NCBI RefSeq assembly: GCF_025860405.1
Contig: NZ_CP063785.1
Location: 7,689,390-7,753,389, forward strand
DNA length: 64,000 nt
Origin: Tolypothrix sp. PCC 7712
GTDB taxonomy: Bacteria > Cyanobacteriota > Cyanobacteriia > Cyanobacteriales > Nostocaceae
Reading direction: 5' to 3'
The stretch's first letter is position 1, and each line of letters opens with the position of its first letter. A model generated the notes under the pieces. It was given only the letters and a program-made list of their open reading frames with translations, was not told where the DNA came from and searched no databases. Both the position numbers and the translations under genes were made by a program. Shown here one piece after another: positions 22,589 to 32,886 of the stretch.

Positions 22589-24784
22589 TCACTTGCTAGG
22601 TAATTTCGGGTGTTCGCTGGAATATTGCGCGACTAGGGCAGAAATTTCTGGGTTGTATAGTCGTAAATAATTCCAGTAGTTGCCTAATACTTGACGGACG
22701 TAATTTCGGGTTTCGTCGAAGGGGATTTTTTCGACAAATTCATCGGGGTCTTGTGTGGGTAGGGTTTGCAGCCATTTGGCTACGTTACCGGGGCCAGCGT
22801 TGTAACTAGCGATCGCTAACAGGCTGTTGTTGCTATATTGCTGATGAGTATGATCCAAATACCAAGTCCCCAACATGATATTGTCGTTGGGATCTTCTAG
22901 CTTTAAGGTTTTGCCATCAACCTTGATTTGTGGGGCGATCCATTGGGCTGTGGAGGGTAATACCTGCATTAAGCCCATAGCGTTGGCTACGGATTTGGCG
23001 TTGGCTTCAAAGCGCGACTCTTGGCGAATCAAAGCAGTTACTAGCAAGGGATTGATTTGGCGTTCTTTTGACCACTTTTCAATCTCTTGGACATAGGGAA
23101 AGGGATAACGGGCTTGCCAGTAAGTGATCTGTTGGCTAAGAGTTTGATATTCGGCTTTTTCTTCGGGAATTTCTCGGTCTTCTAATTTAGAAATTGTGTC
23201 GATTCCTAATTTATTTTCGCCTCTGGCTAGTTGCATTAAGCCTTCGGTGAATTGTTCGGCTACTGTGGGTTGGTCTTTATTGACAAATTCGGTTTCCCAT
23301 TGCAACCAAGCATCTCTATCTTGTCCTAACAAATACAATTCTTTGAAGGTTTCAGAACCGGCTGGGGGGACGGGACGCTGGGGTGGGACAACTTCGGGCT
23401 GCATTTGCCGCAGGTTATTAAAGTTACCGACATTTAGCCCTAAGACTGCTGCCGATCGCCAAGCATAATAAGAGTAAGGAAACTGGCTAATGACGTATTC
23501 ATAAGCGGTTTTCGCTTCTTGCTGTTTCCCTAACTGAGTTGCCCATTTACCAACCCAAAAACCTGCTCTAGGAGCCAAAATACTGGTAGGGTTGTTGGTG
23601 GGAATTGGTTCTGCCCATTGCCATGCACCGATATAATCTTTAGCGTTGGCTTTTTCTTGGGCGATTTTCCAGCGATATTCGGCGGCTTCATCGGAATTTG
23701 CGTATTTGCCAATCAGTAATTGCCAGGCTTGGGCAGCTGATTTATTATCTTTGAGGGTTTGGTAGATTTTGGCTTTTTCTACTACTGCTTGACTGGCGAC
23801 ATTAGGAAATTTTGCGATCGCTTGGTCAAGATAAGGTAAGGCATCTTTACGAGTTTTCGCCATTTCTGCTAACCGCAGTAAGGCTGTGCCGCTTTCTGGG
23901 GCTTCGGGGAATTGTTGTACTAATTGTTTATAAGTTGCAATCGCTTTATCTCTTTCTTTACCTGCTACTTGCAAACCACGTCCAGCACGGTAAAGGCTGC
24001 GGGGTGTCTTGGGTGCTTTGGCGTAAGCTTTTGCGGCTTTCTCAAATTGATTGTTTGCCCAGTAGGCTGTACCAATAATTTCCCAATCTTCAGGTTTAAG
24101 AGTTGACTCCTTAGCTAAATCATCCAATACTCCCACGGTTCCAGGTTGGTCAGCTGCATATTGGGCTAACTTTAACTGCAATTGTGGCTGTTGGGGATTT
24201 TCGTCTAAGCGTTTGCGAATAATTTCCCAGGTTAAGGGATGAGTGGGAAATTGTGCGATCGCAATATCTTGTTGTTTTGGTTGGGCGATTAAATAGATGG
24301 CTTTGACTGTGGCTGCTGTTTTGGGATACTGTTTCAGCACTTTCTGCCGCAAGTCTGAGGCTTTGCCATCTTCACCCAGCAAATCTTGAGCTTGTGCCTG
24401 TTTCAGTAATATATAAGGGGCGAGAATAGGATATTCTTTTTCTAACCCTTGGAGTAAAACTAGGGCTTTTTTCCCTTGAGTTCTTTCAACATAGTCACTC
24501 GCCAATAAATAACGTGCCCGTTCTCGGTCTGGAGAACGCGAATTTTCGGCGATTTCTGCTAATTTTGCCGCCCGTTCTGGTAGAGATTTGGATACCAGGG
24601 GATAAACGGCTGATTTCGCTTTGCTAGCCTCTGATATTTGCTCAGTTTTCTCGTTGCCGTACTTTAGCCATTGCCCTACAGATTTTCCAAGCTGAGGTGC
24701 TGAAACCATTGCCCCGGCTAAGAAAGCGCAGAGTCCAGCACCGGCAATTACAGGAATTGGATTTTTTTTAAGCTGCTTCAGCAT
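22589..24784 (-). CDS. Slt70-type lytic transglycosylase with helical repeat domain
   Basis: A 731-residue periplasmic peptidoglycan-cleaving enzyme that cuts the MurNAc-GlcNAc bond to give anhydro-muropeptides. It has an N-terminal membrane anchor or signal (PIPVIAGAGLCAFLAGAMVS, about 9-28), a long TPR-like superhelix (about 60-540), and a C-terminal SLT domain (about 575-712) with the catalytic Glu in ALIRQESRFE, AMGLMQVLPSTAQW, and the later LAIASYNAGPGNVAKW and ETRNYVRQVLGNY. Lengths and order match soluble Slt70 proteins, here probably membrane-tethered. It precedes tatC on the same strand, separated by repeats. The start ATG at 24784 directly precedes the signal segment. Confidence 0.93.
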   Translation of the reverse strand: MLKQLKKNPIPVIAGAGLCAFLAGAMVSAPQLGKSVGQWLKYGNEKTEQISEASKAKSAVYPLVSKSLPERAAKLAEIAENSRSPDRERARYLLASDYVERTQGKKALVLLQGLEKEYPILAPYILLKQAQAQDLLGEDGKASDLRQKVLKQYPKTAATVKAIYLIAQPKQQDIAIAQFPTHPLTWEIIRKRLDENPQQPQLQLKLAQYAADQPGTVGVLDDLAKESTLKPEDWEIIGTAYWANNQFEKAAKAYAKAPKTPRSLYRAGRGLQVAGKERDKAIATYKQLVQQFPEAPESGTALLRLAEMAKTRKDALPYLDQAIAKFPNVASQAVVEKAKIYQTLKDNKSAAQAWQLLIGKYANSDEAAEYRWKIAQEKANAKDYIGAWQWAEPIPTNNPTSILAPRAGFWVGKWATQLGKQQEAKTAYEYVISQFPYSYYAWRSAAVLGLNVGNFNNLRQMQPEVVPPQRPVPPAGSETFKELYLLGQDRDAWLQWETEFVNKDQPTVAEQFTEGLMQLARGENKLGIDTISKLEDREIPEEKAEYQTLSQQITYWQARYPFPYVQEIEKWSKERQINPLLVTALIRQESRFEANAKSVANAMGLMQVLPSTAQWIAPQIKVDGKTLKLEDPNDNIMLGTWYLDHTHQQYSNNSLLAIASYNAGPGNVAKWLQTLPTQDPDEFVEKIPFDETRNYVRQVLGNYWNYLRLYNPEISALVAQYSSEHPKLPSK

Positions 24785-25676
24785 GAATACCCGCTGAAAT
24801 TTTCAGATGAAGTCTTTGAAACTTTAACATTAGTAGCGGTCAGTGTTGCCACTTTTCCATTTTTGCTTTTTAATCTGATGCACAAAGCTGTAAAGCCTGT
24901 TAATGATAGGTTGATCCCGGATTGTCATGAGTTTTATCTCATCAGCGATCCCATCAAATCTATCTTTCAGTATAGGATAGGCTATTCTAATCGAAAATTT
25001 CGCAATTAAATACACTTAATAAAAGTTAAGTTTTATTCTTTGTTCACTCTCAATTTGCTGGTAGTGGGCGATTCTTTTTGCCTGGAGCCTATTTGATAAA
25101 TTAAATCTCCAACTTTTGATTAATGTTGTATTCACCATAGAGTAGGCAAAGCAGACGCAATCATAAATCTCAGCCAATTTAATAGATAATAGCTATTGAC
25201 CATATTTTGATTGAGAAAAATTCTCCTGGCTGGTGAGTAATTCTTGAGTAAAATTGCTATCTTAATATGTAGAAATAAATTGTTATTATTTTTAATAAAA
25301 ATAGCTTCAGCTTTTGGTAAATTATTTGTTTTGAAAATTTTGATAGTCATCAATTAATGCAAATTAAATCAAAATTATCTCAGTAATTTTAGGAATAATT
25401 ATCTATGAAATGCTGGTAAGTTTATAGATATACAATCTTTATTAAAATATTAAATAATGGTTAAGATTAGAGCTAGAACTAATCTTAATAATTATCAAAA
25501 CAATCTCTCAAAATACTCATGGCTTTTACTCAGCGATAAGCCTATGGTCTCTTCTGTCATCGGGAATATACATAATTAAGAATGATATTAATCATTAAAA
25601 TATTTCTTAGGTAAGAGACCAAGAACACGAGATTTGTTTTAATCTTCAATCTATATATAAACATAAAAAACATAAG
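24785..25676. other. AT-rich intergenic region between divergent genes
   Basis: About 890 AT-rich bases between the divergent transglycosylase gene and the sensor-kinase locus. Small open frames at 24830-25015 and 25132-25353 have AT-driven composition and no ribosome site, so they are not called. Inverted repeats at 25546/25620 and the palindrome at 25581-25596 are described separately. Confidence 0.5.
25546..25620 (+). promoter_or_regulatory. Inverted repeats and Fur-box-like palindrome upstream of the sensor kinase
   Basis: GGTCTCTT (25546-25553) and AAGAGACC (25613-25620) are perfect 8-bp complements, and between them AATGATATTAATCATT (25581-25596) is a symmetrical palindrome with the AATGAT/ATCATT halves typical of ferric-uptake-regulator (Fur/PerR) boxes. 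This could be an operator or a stem-loop in the kinase leader; which is not decidable from sequence. Confidence 0.35.
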
Positions 25677-25865
25677 ATGCCTGTAATAAAATATCTGAAT
25701 TTTTCAGATTTAGGTTGTGTTCTGCGGCAGAAAATTTATCTGTCCACAGAACAGTTAACTACCCAATTAAGAGGTGCTCTCGAAACAGGAAACTGTCGGC
25801 AGAAGAGATGGAAACAACCATTACAGTTGCCTTTGAAGCAGATTGAGGAGTTACTGCACTCCTAG
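25677..25865 (+). CDS. Possible 62-residue leader protein of the sensor kinase
   Basis: A short frame ending 33 bases upstream of the kinase GTG start. It is of mixed composition, ending in QPLQLPLKQIEELLHS. There is no convincing ribosome site upstream of its ATG, and no family is recognised. It could be a small partner protein or a chance frame. Confidence 0.3.
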   Translation: MPVIKYLNFSDLGCVLRQKIYLSTEQLTTQLRGALETGNCRQKRWKQPLQLPLKQIEELLHS

Positions 25866-25898
25866 TCCAGGTACTTTTAATAATTAGGAGCTGAGACT

Positions 25899-28800
25899 GT
25901 GACTTGGGAAGCAAAGGTAAATACCCCTGCCGCCAAAATTTTCTTGGCTGACAACGGTACAGAAATGCGCCGCTTGCAGCAGCTGTTAAGCCAACGGTAT
26001 GAGGTGCAGGTAGGAGAGGGACTAGATACCTTAAGTACAATCCAACAACAGCCGCTTCCTGACTTAGTCATCGCGGATGTGATGCTAGCAGGAAGCAATG
26101 AATGGGAGTGGATGCGATCGCTGCGTTCCCATCCCCAAACGCAAGATTTAACTGTCTTTTTGTTATCAGCAAAGGCTGAGGAAGAGATTTGTACAGCAGC
26201 ATTAGCGGCTGGTGCTGATGATTATCTCAGCCAGCCATTTTCTGATTCTCAATTATTGGCAAGGATTGAAGTCAATTTGAAGATGCGTCAAGTGCGCCAG
26301 GCTACTTTACTGCACCAACAAGAATTAATAGATGAGCTAGCAGCCACCAAACAGCAAGTTACCAACATTTTAGAAAGCATGACCGATGCTTTCTATGCCT
26401 TAGATTGTAATTGGTGTATTACCTACATTAACCGAGGCGGAGAGTCTGTCATAGGTAAGCCTCGCCATGAATTATTGGGTAAAAATCTCTGGGAGTTGTG
26501 CCCAGTATTAGTTAATACAGAAGTTTACCAGCAATATCATAGATGTCTCGCCGCCAGAGAGGCGATTCACTTTGAATTTTATTATCAACCTTGTGACTGC
26601 TGGTACGATATCCATGTTTATCCCTCTGAGCAGGGAATAACGTCATATTTTCACAATATTAGCGACAAGCAAGTAGCGCTACGCGATCGCCAGCAAGCCG
26701 AAGCTGCGCTCAAAATCCAAGAACGGAAATACCGTTACATTTTTGAAGCCGCAGGTGTAGCAATTTTTGAAGAAGATTTTTCCCTCGTCAAAACAGCATT
26801 AGATACTTTAAAAGCCCAAGGTATTGAAGATTTTGCCACCTTCTTTGCGGAAAATCCTGATGTTGTGCAACAGTTAATTGGCACAGTGAGAATTGTGAAT
26901 GCCAATAACGCCGCCGTCAAAATGTTTGGCGCTGAAGGCAAAAATCAACTGTTGGGTTCCCTGCACCGAATATTTGTCCCAGAAACAGTAGAAATATTTG
27001 TTCAAGAACTTTTGGTATTAGTTGCTGGGCAAAACTATTTGGAATCAGAAACAATTCTCCAAACCCTGCAAGGAAAGCAACTCAATATCTTATTTACAAT
27101 TACCTTTCCGCCACCAACTGCTGAATTTGACAGTGTGTTAGTGACGATGATGGATATCACCGCACACAGACAAGCAGAAGCAGCAGTACGCGCTAGCGAA
27201 GAACGGCTGCGGAGTTTTTTTGAAGCGAATTTAGTGGGAATTATTTTTGGCGATGAAAACGGTAGTATCCGAGAAGCCAATGATGAGTTTTTAAGAATTA
27301 TTGGTTATAGTCGCACCGATTTGCAAACTGGACAACTGCGGTGGGTTGATATTACACCACCAGAATACTTTGATTGTGATGAATTAGGAATTGCCGAAGC
27401 TCATGTTAAGGGAGCCTGTACTCCCTATGAAAAAGAATTTATTCGTAAAGATGGTTCCCGAGTGCCTGTGGTTGTAGGGTATTCCTTACTACGGGAATCA
27501 CGTCAGCAGTCAGTGGCGTTTATTTTGGATATTAGTAGCCGTAAACAAACGGAAAGAGCTCTACACCAAAGCGAAGCGAGATTTCAGGCGTTTATGGATA
27601 ACAGCCCAGCTGCCGCTTGGATTACTGATAGTAAAGGCAGGATAGTTTACCTAAGCCCTACTTACAGTAGCACATTCAAATTATTAACCAACGATGCGAT
27701 CGGTAGAAGTATTTTCGACCTCTACCCGGTAGAAATTGCAGAAAAATTTCTGAAAAACATTCAAAAGGTAGCCCAGACAAATGAAGTAGTAGAAGCAATT
27801 GAGCTAGCCCCCTTGCCAGATGGCTCAACTGGCGACTTTTTAGTATATAAATTTCCCATTGCCGATCCCTCTGGGCAACGTTTAGTGGGAGGAGTCGCAG
27901 TTGATATTACTGAACGCGAACGGGCACTACGAGAACGCCAAAAAGCAGAACAAGCACTACAAAAGCATAGCGATCGCCTAAAACTACTCTCAGAAACAGC
28001 CAGCGATTTGCTCTCTACTGAGCATCCTCTAGAGTTGATGAGCGATTTATTCGCCAAACTCTCAGCGCAGATGGAATTACAGTTTTACTTCAACTATTTA
28101 ATTGATACCCAAGAAAATCGGCAAAAACTGCGGTTGAAGTCGTGGAGTGGGATTGATGAGGAAATATTGCCATTGATTGAATCGCTAGAATTTGGGGAAG
28201 CAGTTTGTGGATTAGCAGCCCAAACGCGCCGACAAATTATTGTTAACAATGTGCAGCATTCTACCCATCCCAATACTCAAATACTCTGCACATTGAAAAT
28301 TACAGCTTATGCAGCCCAACCGTTAATTGCGCGCGGTAAGTTACTCGGTGTACTGTCTTTTGGCAGTAGCACTCGCACTCAGTTTACCCCAGAAGAGATA
28401 GCGCTGTTGCAAGCCACTTCCGACCAGATTGCGATCGCGCTAGAACGTGCTGAACTGATGGCTTCATTACAGCAGCAAACAGAGCAATTAATTCAAGCTA
28501 ACCGCGTCAAGGATGAATTTTTAGCAGTTCTCTCCCACGAACTACGTACACCACTCAACCCTATCTTGGGGTGGTCGCAATTACTGCGAACTCAAAAGTA
28601 TGATGAAGCCACTACAGCCCGGGCTTTAGAAACTATTGAACGTAATGCCAAGCTGCAAACTGAACTGATAGAAGATTTACTAGATGTTTCTCGCATTCTC
28701 CAAGGCAAGCTGAGTCTAAATATTACTCAAGTTGATTTAGCAGCAACCATCAACGCTGCGATTGAAACTGTGCGACTAGCAGCAGAAGCCAAATGCATTC

Positions 28801-29630
28801 AGCTACAGGTTTCAGTGCAACCAAATATGGCTCCTGTGGTTGGTGATTCGGCGCGCTTACAACAAGTCGTCTGGAATTTAGTATCTAACGCCGTTAAGTT
28901 CACCCCCAAACATGGACAGATAGAAATTGCTGTAGAATACCAAGCTTCTCAAGTGCAGTTGCAGGTGCGGGATACAGGTAAAGGCATTAGCCCAGAATTT
29001 TTACCTTATGTGTTTGACTACTTCCGCCAAGCCGATGGCACCAGTACCCGGAAATTTGGCGGCTTAGGATTGGGGTTAGCTATTGTCCGTCACTTAGTAG
29101 AGTTACATGGAGGCACAGTCAAAGCCGAAAGTGCCGGAGAAGGGCAAGGGGCAACCTTTACCGTCACCCTGCCAATCATCCAGCTAAATTTAGCCAGCAA
29201 TTGCAGCGATCCAGCAATCAACTTCTCGCCAGACTTGCAGGGTGTAAAAGTTCTCGTAGTTGATGATGAAGTTGATACCCGAGAATTAATTAGCTTCATT
29301 TTGGAAGAATCGGGAGCAGAAGTCATGCAAGCGCGATCGGCTTTGGAAGCGTTACAGGCTTTAACCCACTTTCAGCCCCATGTGTTATTAAGCGACATTG
29401 GAATGCCAGATATGGATGGTTATATGCTGATTCGGCAACTCAGATCCATGCCATCAGAAATAGGCAGACAAATTCCTGCGATCGCCCTGACAGCCTATGC
29501 CGGAGAAATCAACCAACAACAAGCCCTTTCCGCCGGTTTTCAAACCCACATTACCAAGCCCATCAACCCATCAGACTTAGCAGCCACAATTGCTCAAGCT
29601 GTAGGGCGGAATCAGTGGCGGAGTTGTTGA
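25899..29630 (+). CDS. Hybrid sensor histidine kinase (REC-PASx4-GAF-HisKA-HATPase-REC)
   Basis: A 1243-residue soluble hybrid kinase. In order: REC domain about 13-130 with phosphoacceptor D60 (VIADVMLAG); PAS about 150-258; divergent PAS about 270-428; PAS about 432-552; PAS about 560-677; GAF about 690-855; HisKA with H880 in LSHELRTPLNPILGWSQL; HATPase about 980-1095 with the N-box LVSNAVKFT, DTGKGIS and GGLGLGLAIVRHL; and a final REC about 1124-1240 with D1166 in LLSDIGMPDMDG. No membrane segment is visible, so it senses a cytoplasmic cue. The GTG start is chosen because GGAG lies 9 bases before it. Phosphorelay target unknown; no adjacent regulator. Confidence 0.95.
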   Translation: MTWEAKVNTPAAKIFLADNGTEMRRLQQLLSQRYEVQVGEGLDTLSTIQQQPLPDLVIADVMLAGSNEWEWMRSLRSHPQTQDLTVFLLSAKAEEEICTAALAAGADDYLSQPFSDSQLLARIEVNLKMRQVRQATLLHQQELIDELAATKQQVTNILESMTDAFYALDCNWCITYINRGGESVIGKPRHELLGKNLWELCPVLVNTEVYQQYHRCLAAREAIHFEFYYQPCDCWYDIHVYPSEQGITSYFHNISDKQVALRDRQQAEAALKIQERKYRYIFEAAGVAIFEEDFSLVKTALDTLKAQGIEDFATFFAENPDVVQQLIGTVRIVNANNAAVKMFGAEGKNQLLGSLHRIFVPETVEIFVQELLVLVAGQNYLESETILQTLQGKQLNILFTITFPPPTAEFDSVLVTMMDITAHRQAEAAVRASEERLRSFFEANLVGIIFGDENGSIREANDEFLRIIGYSRTDLQTGQLRWVDITPPEYFDCDELGIAEAHVKGACTPYEKEFIRKDGSRVPVVVGYSLLRESRQQSVAFILDISSRKQTERALHQSEARFQAFMDNSPAAAWITDSKGRIVYLSPTYSSTFKLLTNDAIGRSIFDLYPVEIAEKFLKNIQKVAQTNEVVEAIELAPLPDGSTGDFLVYKFPIADPSGQRLVGGVAVDITERERALRERQKAEQALQKHSDRLKLLSETASDLLSTEHPLELMSDLFAKLSAQMELQFYFNYLIDTQENRQKLRLKSWSGIDEEILPLIESLEFGEAVCGLAAQTRRQIIVNNVQHSTHPNTQILCTLKITAYAAQPLIARGKLLGVLSFGSSTRTQFTPEEIALLQATSDQIAIALERAELMASLQQQTEQLIQANRVKDEFLAVLSHELRTPLNPILGWSQLLRTQKYDEATTARALETIERNAKLQTELIEDLLDVSRILQGKLSLNITQVDLAATINAAIETVRLAAEAKCIQLQVSVQPNMAPVVGDSARLQQVVWNLVSNAVKFTPKHGQIEIAVEYQASQVQLQVRDTGKGISPEFLPYVFDYFRQADGTSTRKFGGLGLGLAIVRHLVELHGGTVKAESAGEGQGATFTVTLPIIQLNLASNCSDPAINFSPDLQGVKVLVVDDEVDTRELISFILEESGAEVMQARSALEALQALTHFQPHVLLSDIGMPDMDGYMLIRQLRSMPSEIGRQIPAIALTAYAGEINQQQALSAGFQTHITKPINPSDLAATIAQAVGRNQWRSC

Positions 29631-29741
29631 GGGGTTGGGGATTGGGGACTGGGGAAAGGTAAAGGGGGAAAGGGAAAAGGAGATAAATACCATTACCATG
29701 CCCAATGCCCAATGCCCCATGCCCCATGCCCCATAAAAATT

Positions 29742-30986
29742 TCACCTTTTCGCCAATTCTGGAGTTCTTCCTTTTAACCCAATCATCAATTTGAGAACGT
29801 TGATTTTGAGGATTGGGACTCGGCGCATAATCCATAAGCCTAGGCGACGCACTAACAACACGGGGAGGAAGTTATTAGAAAACATCCGATCTAATAAATC
29901 GGTGAAACCTAAAATTGTCAGGTTTTCTCGTTGTCGCCAGCGTTCGTAGCGTTTGAGTACCTGAATTTTGCCAATATCTTCGCCAGAGGCGTTGGCTTTC
30001 TGGATGACTTGGGCTAAGGCGGCGACATCACGAACCCCGAGATTTAAACCTTGTCCGCCTACAGGATGGCAATTGTGGGCTGCATCACCAACTAAAGCCA
30101 ATCGGGGTAAGACATAGCGATCGCTTTGCATGAGTTGCACTTGAAAAATAAAGCGATCGCCTAATAGTTTCAATTTACCCATGTGATTGCCAAAGCGACG
30201 GCTAAGTTCTGCTAAAAATTGCTCGTCATCTAATTCACATAAGGCTTTAGCTTCGGCGTGGGGGGCTGTCCACACAATGCGGCAACGGTTCCCCGGTAAA
30301 GGTAAAATCGCGAATGGCCCGCTAGTCCAGAATTTCTCGTAAGCAGTATTATTGTGGGGTTTTTCTGGTTGAACAAAGGCGACGATACAAGATTGCCAAT
30401 ATTTCCAGCCGTGAGTTTTAATTTGCGCGGCTTGGCGAATTGGCGATCGCGATCCATCTGCGGCTACCACTAATTTACTGCGAACTGTGCGGATTTCTTC
30501 GGCTACCTTAATCTCTATAGCTACTATGTCCTTTTGGTACTCTGTTCTTAGTACCTCTGCCGGACATATATAAGTTACATTCGCACAATCTCGCACAAAT
30601 TCTTGCAACGGCTGTAACAGCGCTTGGTGTTCTGCTACATAACCTAACTCTGGTGTACCTAAATCTGCTGTTTCAAATTCCACTACTTCTGAAAAATCAG
30701 CATCAGATAGGCGTACACGCTGATATTTAGCGATTTGAGGCAACATCTTGTCCCAAATCCCAATTCCCTGGTAAATCAGCGCCGAAAGCATGTGAATTGC
30801 GTAGGCTTGACCTTTAGCAACTGCGGCTGACGCTACTTTCGCTTCCACCAGCAGTATACTCAAGCCAGAATCTTTTAAAGCAGAGGCTAGGGTTAATCCA
30901 ATAATCCCGCCGCCTACAATTACCAAATCATAGTCGTATCCCCGTTTGTCTGTGGATATTTGGGGAGGGGTGAGAGTTTGCGGCAT
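29742..30986 (-). CDS. UbiH/VisC-like FAD-dependent aromatic hydroxylase
   Basis: A 414-residue flavoprotein monooxygenase of the UbiH/COQ6 superfamily. The N-terminal FAD motif is VIVGGGIIGLTLASALKDSG, the DG motif is VVAADGSRSPIRQ and the GD motif is LALVGDAAHNCHPVGGQGLN. Such enzymes hydroxylate quinone rings or related aromatics with NAD(P)H and O2. In cyanobacteria, homologues probably act in plastoquinone/phylloquinone-type metabolism, but the substrate is not shown by sequence. The C terminus ends in a basic hydrophobic segment (LVRRLGLWIMRRVPILK). Downstream are short G/C-rich repeats, and it is convergent with the sensor kinase. Confidence 0.85.
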   Translation of the reverse strand: MPQTLTPPQISTDKRGYDYDLVIVGGGIIGLTLASALKDSGLSILLVEAKVASAAVAKGQAYAIHMLSALIYQGIGIWDKMLPQIAKYQRVRLSDADFSEVVEFETADLGTPELGYVAEHQALLQPLQEFVRDCANVTYICPAEVLRTEYQKDIVAIEIKVAEEIRTVRSKLVVAADGSRSPIRQAAQIKTHGWKYWQSCIVAFVQPEKPHNNTAYEKFWTSGPFAILPLPGNRCRIVWTAPHAEAKALCELDDEQFLAELSRRFGNHMGKLKLLGDRFIFQVQLMQSDRYVLPRLALVGDAAHNCHPVGGQGLNLGVRDVAALAQVIQKANASGEDIGKIQVLKRYERWRQRENLTILGFTDLLDRMFSNNFLPVLLVRRLGLWIMRRVPILKINVLKLMIGLKGRTPELAKR

Positions 30987-31435
30987 TGTTAAGACAAGTT
31001 ACAGCATCTTAACTATTATTCTTACGCGATCGCGTGGTCTAGAGCAAGTTATACCATTTTAGATTTTAGATTAATTAGATGTTCCACATTTAACTTGCAT
31101 ATATTGGGCGGGCAAGATGCCTACCCCACAAGAAATATATAATTTCAGATTATGCAAACTAGATGTGGTTTAGCTTACCAATGCTCTAAATCAGAGCTAC
31201 AGATAATTCTCCCCCTGCTCCCTGCCCCTTTAACCCTTCCCCTCTTTCCCCTTCCCCTTCTTCATGCATCTGTTTAAACAAGAAAAAACCTCGCTAATGA
31301 CTAACGCGGTAGCGAGGTTTAATATTCTGAATTTTGAGCGAAGATAAATAAAGAAAAAATTGGACACAAAGCAACTATAAATATTGGGTAATTGTTCCAA
31401 TATTTCTGAAATCAACTCTTTAAAAAAGTAATAAT
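30987..31435. other. Intergenic stretch with minus-strand terminator
   Basis: About 450 bases without a gene, AT-rich except for C-rich runs near 31205-31260. It carries the terminator at 31286-31320 of the small exported protein gene on its right. Confidence 0.5.
31286..31320 (-). terminator. Rho-independent terminator
   Basis: AAACCTCGCTA and TAGCGAGGTTT are perfectly complementary 11-base arms; read on the minus strand the stem is followed by a TTTTTTCTTG tract. It lies about 115 bases downstream of the small exported basic protein gene and fits as its terminator. Confidence 0.8.
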
Positions 31436-31645
31436 TTACTTTTTGTTAATTTTTGTGCTTGTATGTTTCTTTAGATGGTGGTTGAGATGTTTATGCTTCA
31501 AAGATTTACCACTTTTAGTTTTAGAACTTACCAGATGATGAGTGGTATTTTGAGTGGCAGCTTCAGCTTGAAAACTTGGCGCAGCAATAGCTACAGGGGT
31601 AGCAATTACTAAAGCAAACAATACACCTTTAACGAATTTATTCAT
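31436..31645 (-). CDS. Small exported Lys/His-rich protein
   Basis: A 69-residue protein starting MNKFVKGVLFALVIATPVAI, a clear Sec-type signal peptide with an AxA-like cleavage region (PSFQAEAATQ). The mature part is short, with KTKSGKSLKHKHLNHHLKK, very basic and His-rich. The ATG at 31645 has GGAAATC upstream and gives the signal peptide immediately; an in-frame extension to 31681 is less likely. A strong terminator follows. It could be a metal-binding or envelope protein, but no family is recognised. Confidence 0.65.
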   Translation of the reverse strand: MNKFVKGVLFALVIATPVAIAAPSFQAEAATQNTTHHLVSSKTKSGKSLKHKHLNHHLKKHTSTKINKK

Positions 31646-32886
31646 GGTAGCTGGAGATTTCCTTGATTCAAATCTGAACAATTTAACTATCCCAAAGGTA
31701 TATGACTTTGTCTTGTTATTCCTATGAATTTTTGATGTAATTTGTTTGATAAAAAAAACTTATTTACATTATGGATTTACTAGTTTCTCACAATTTGCTT
31801 ATGGCATAATTTCATATATTGTGTTGGCTTTTACCTAGACATAAAAAAATCTCATTAATTACGATGGATTCTGGAAATAGAAAACTCAGTAAAATTTATC
31901 TTCATGTTTAATAACAATGCACCAAAATTTAGCAACATGAGAATTGTCCTCTGATTGAGACTTCTGTAAATCTATCTGTCGCAATCATTTTTTTAATTGG
32001 TATCAAAAAGTTGCGATCTGCTGTAATTACTCAATCCAGAACACAAAAAAACCCGCTGCCAGAGGCACCAGGTCTAAATGGTATAGTGTGTAGTTACGGG
32101 AAAATCAAAAATTAATATATATCTGCTATCAAACTTCAAGATTAGCTTTAACAGTTTCTTGCTAAAGTCTGCTGCGTAGGAGCCTCAAATGACTTGGTCT
32201 TAAACAAGCTTGTGAGTAGCAGCTAAGGCTGAAGCGAGAAATTAAGTTCAAGCTAACGCCTCTCTCTGAGATGTTAATCTCATTCAATAACAGACAATAT
32301 TAGTATGACAAAATACTGTGCCAATATCTTGTAATTTATATGAATTTTATATGTAGATTTTTATATTATTCTCTGAAGAAATTGTTTTTGCCGATAGCTA
32401 TGTGACTACGTTTCCCGCAAATGCTATGTCTGGCTATGATTTTATTTATAGAAAAATTTTATACAATTATACCTTCCTTTTTGCTCGACAATAAAAATTA
32501 CAGCATTTTTAACTTTGAATTCGATTTGAGGAAAAGCTTGCAGGGTAAGGGTTAAATGTTTTTTCTGGGATTTCTCCTTTTTTCCTTATCTTGGCATCAA
32601 GCATTGTGTGTTCTCTGTTCTCTTAGAGGTTGTTCATTACTCTGGTGACACTGTTTTAATAGCCATAGCAAATTTTATCTACTAGGTAATACTCTGAGCA
32701 AAAAAATCTTGACTAGGGCTGGAAGTGCGAAAACGGCTACAGGATTAGACAAATTTGGTGATGATTCATATATATATGAACAATCAAAGCATCCCATAGC
32801 CTTATGTCAAAAGTTTGCAATTTCTATGAAATTTGTATGTCTATTTTTAGCAATGTGATTTAGACAACAAATTAATAAATATTTAA
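31646..32886. other. Long gene-free stretch (about 1.2 kb)
   Basis: No protein frame with normal coding features was found on either strand. It is AT-rich with direct pieces such as TTTTATATGTAGATTTTTATATT and a purine run near 32545 (AGGGTAAGGGTTAAATG). Its size is unusual for this window; a noncoding RNA, a decayed gene or a large regulatory region cannot be excluded. Confidence 0.4.

Noticed and set aside
24830..25353. Two short minus-strand frames of 61 and 73 residues
   Set aside because: AT-driven composition rich in Ile/Asn/Lys, no ribosome site, no family; likely chance frames in the AT-rich gap.
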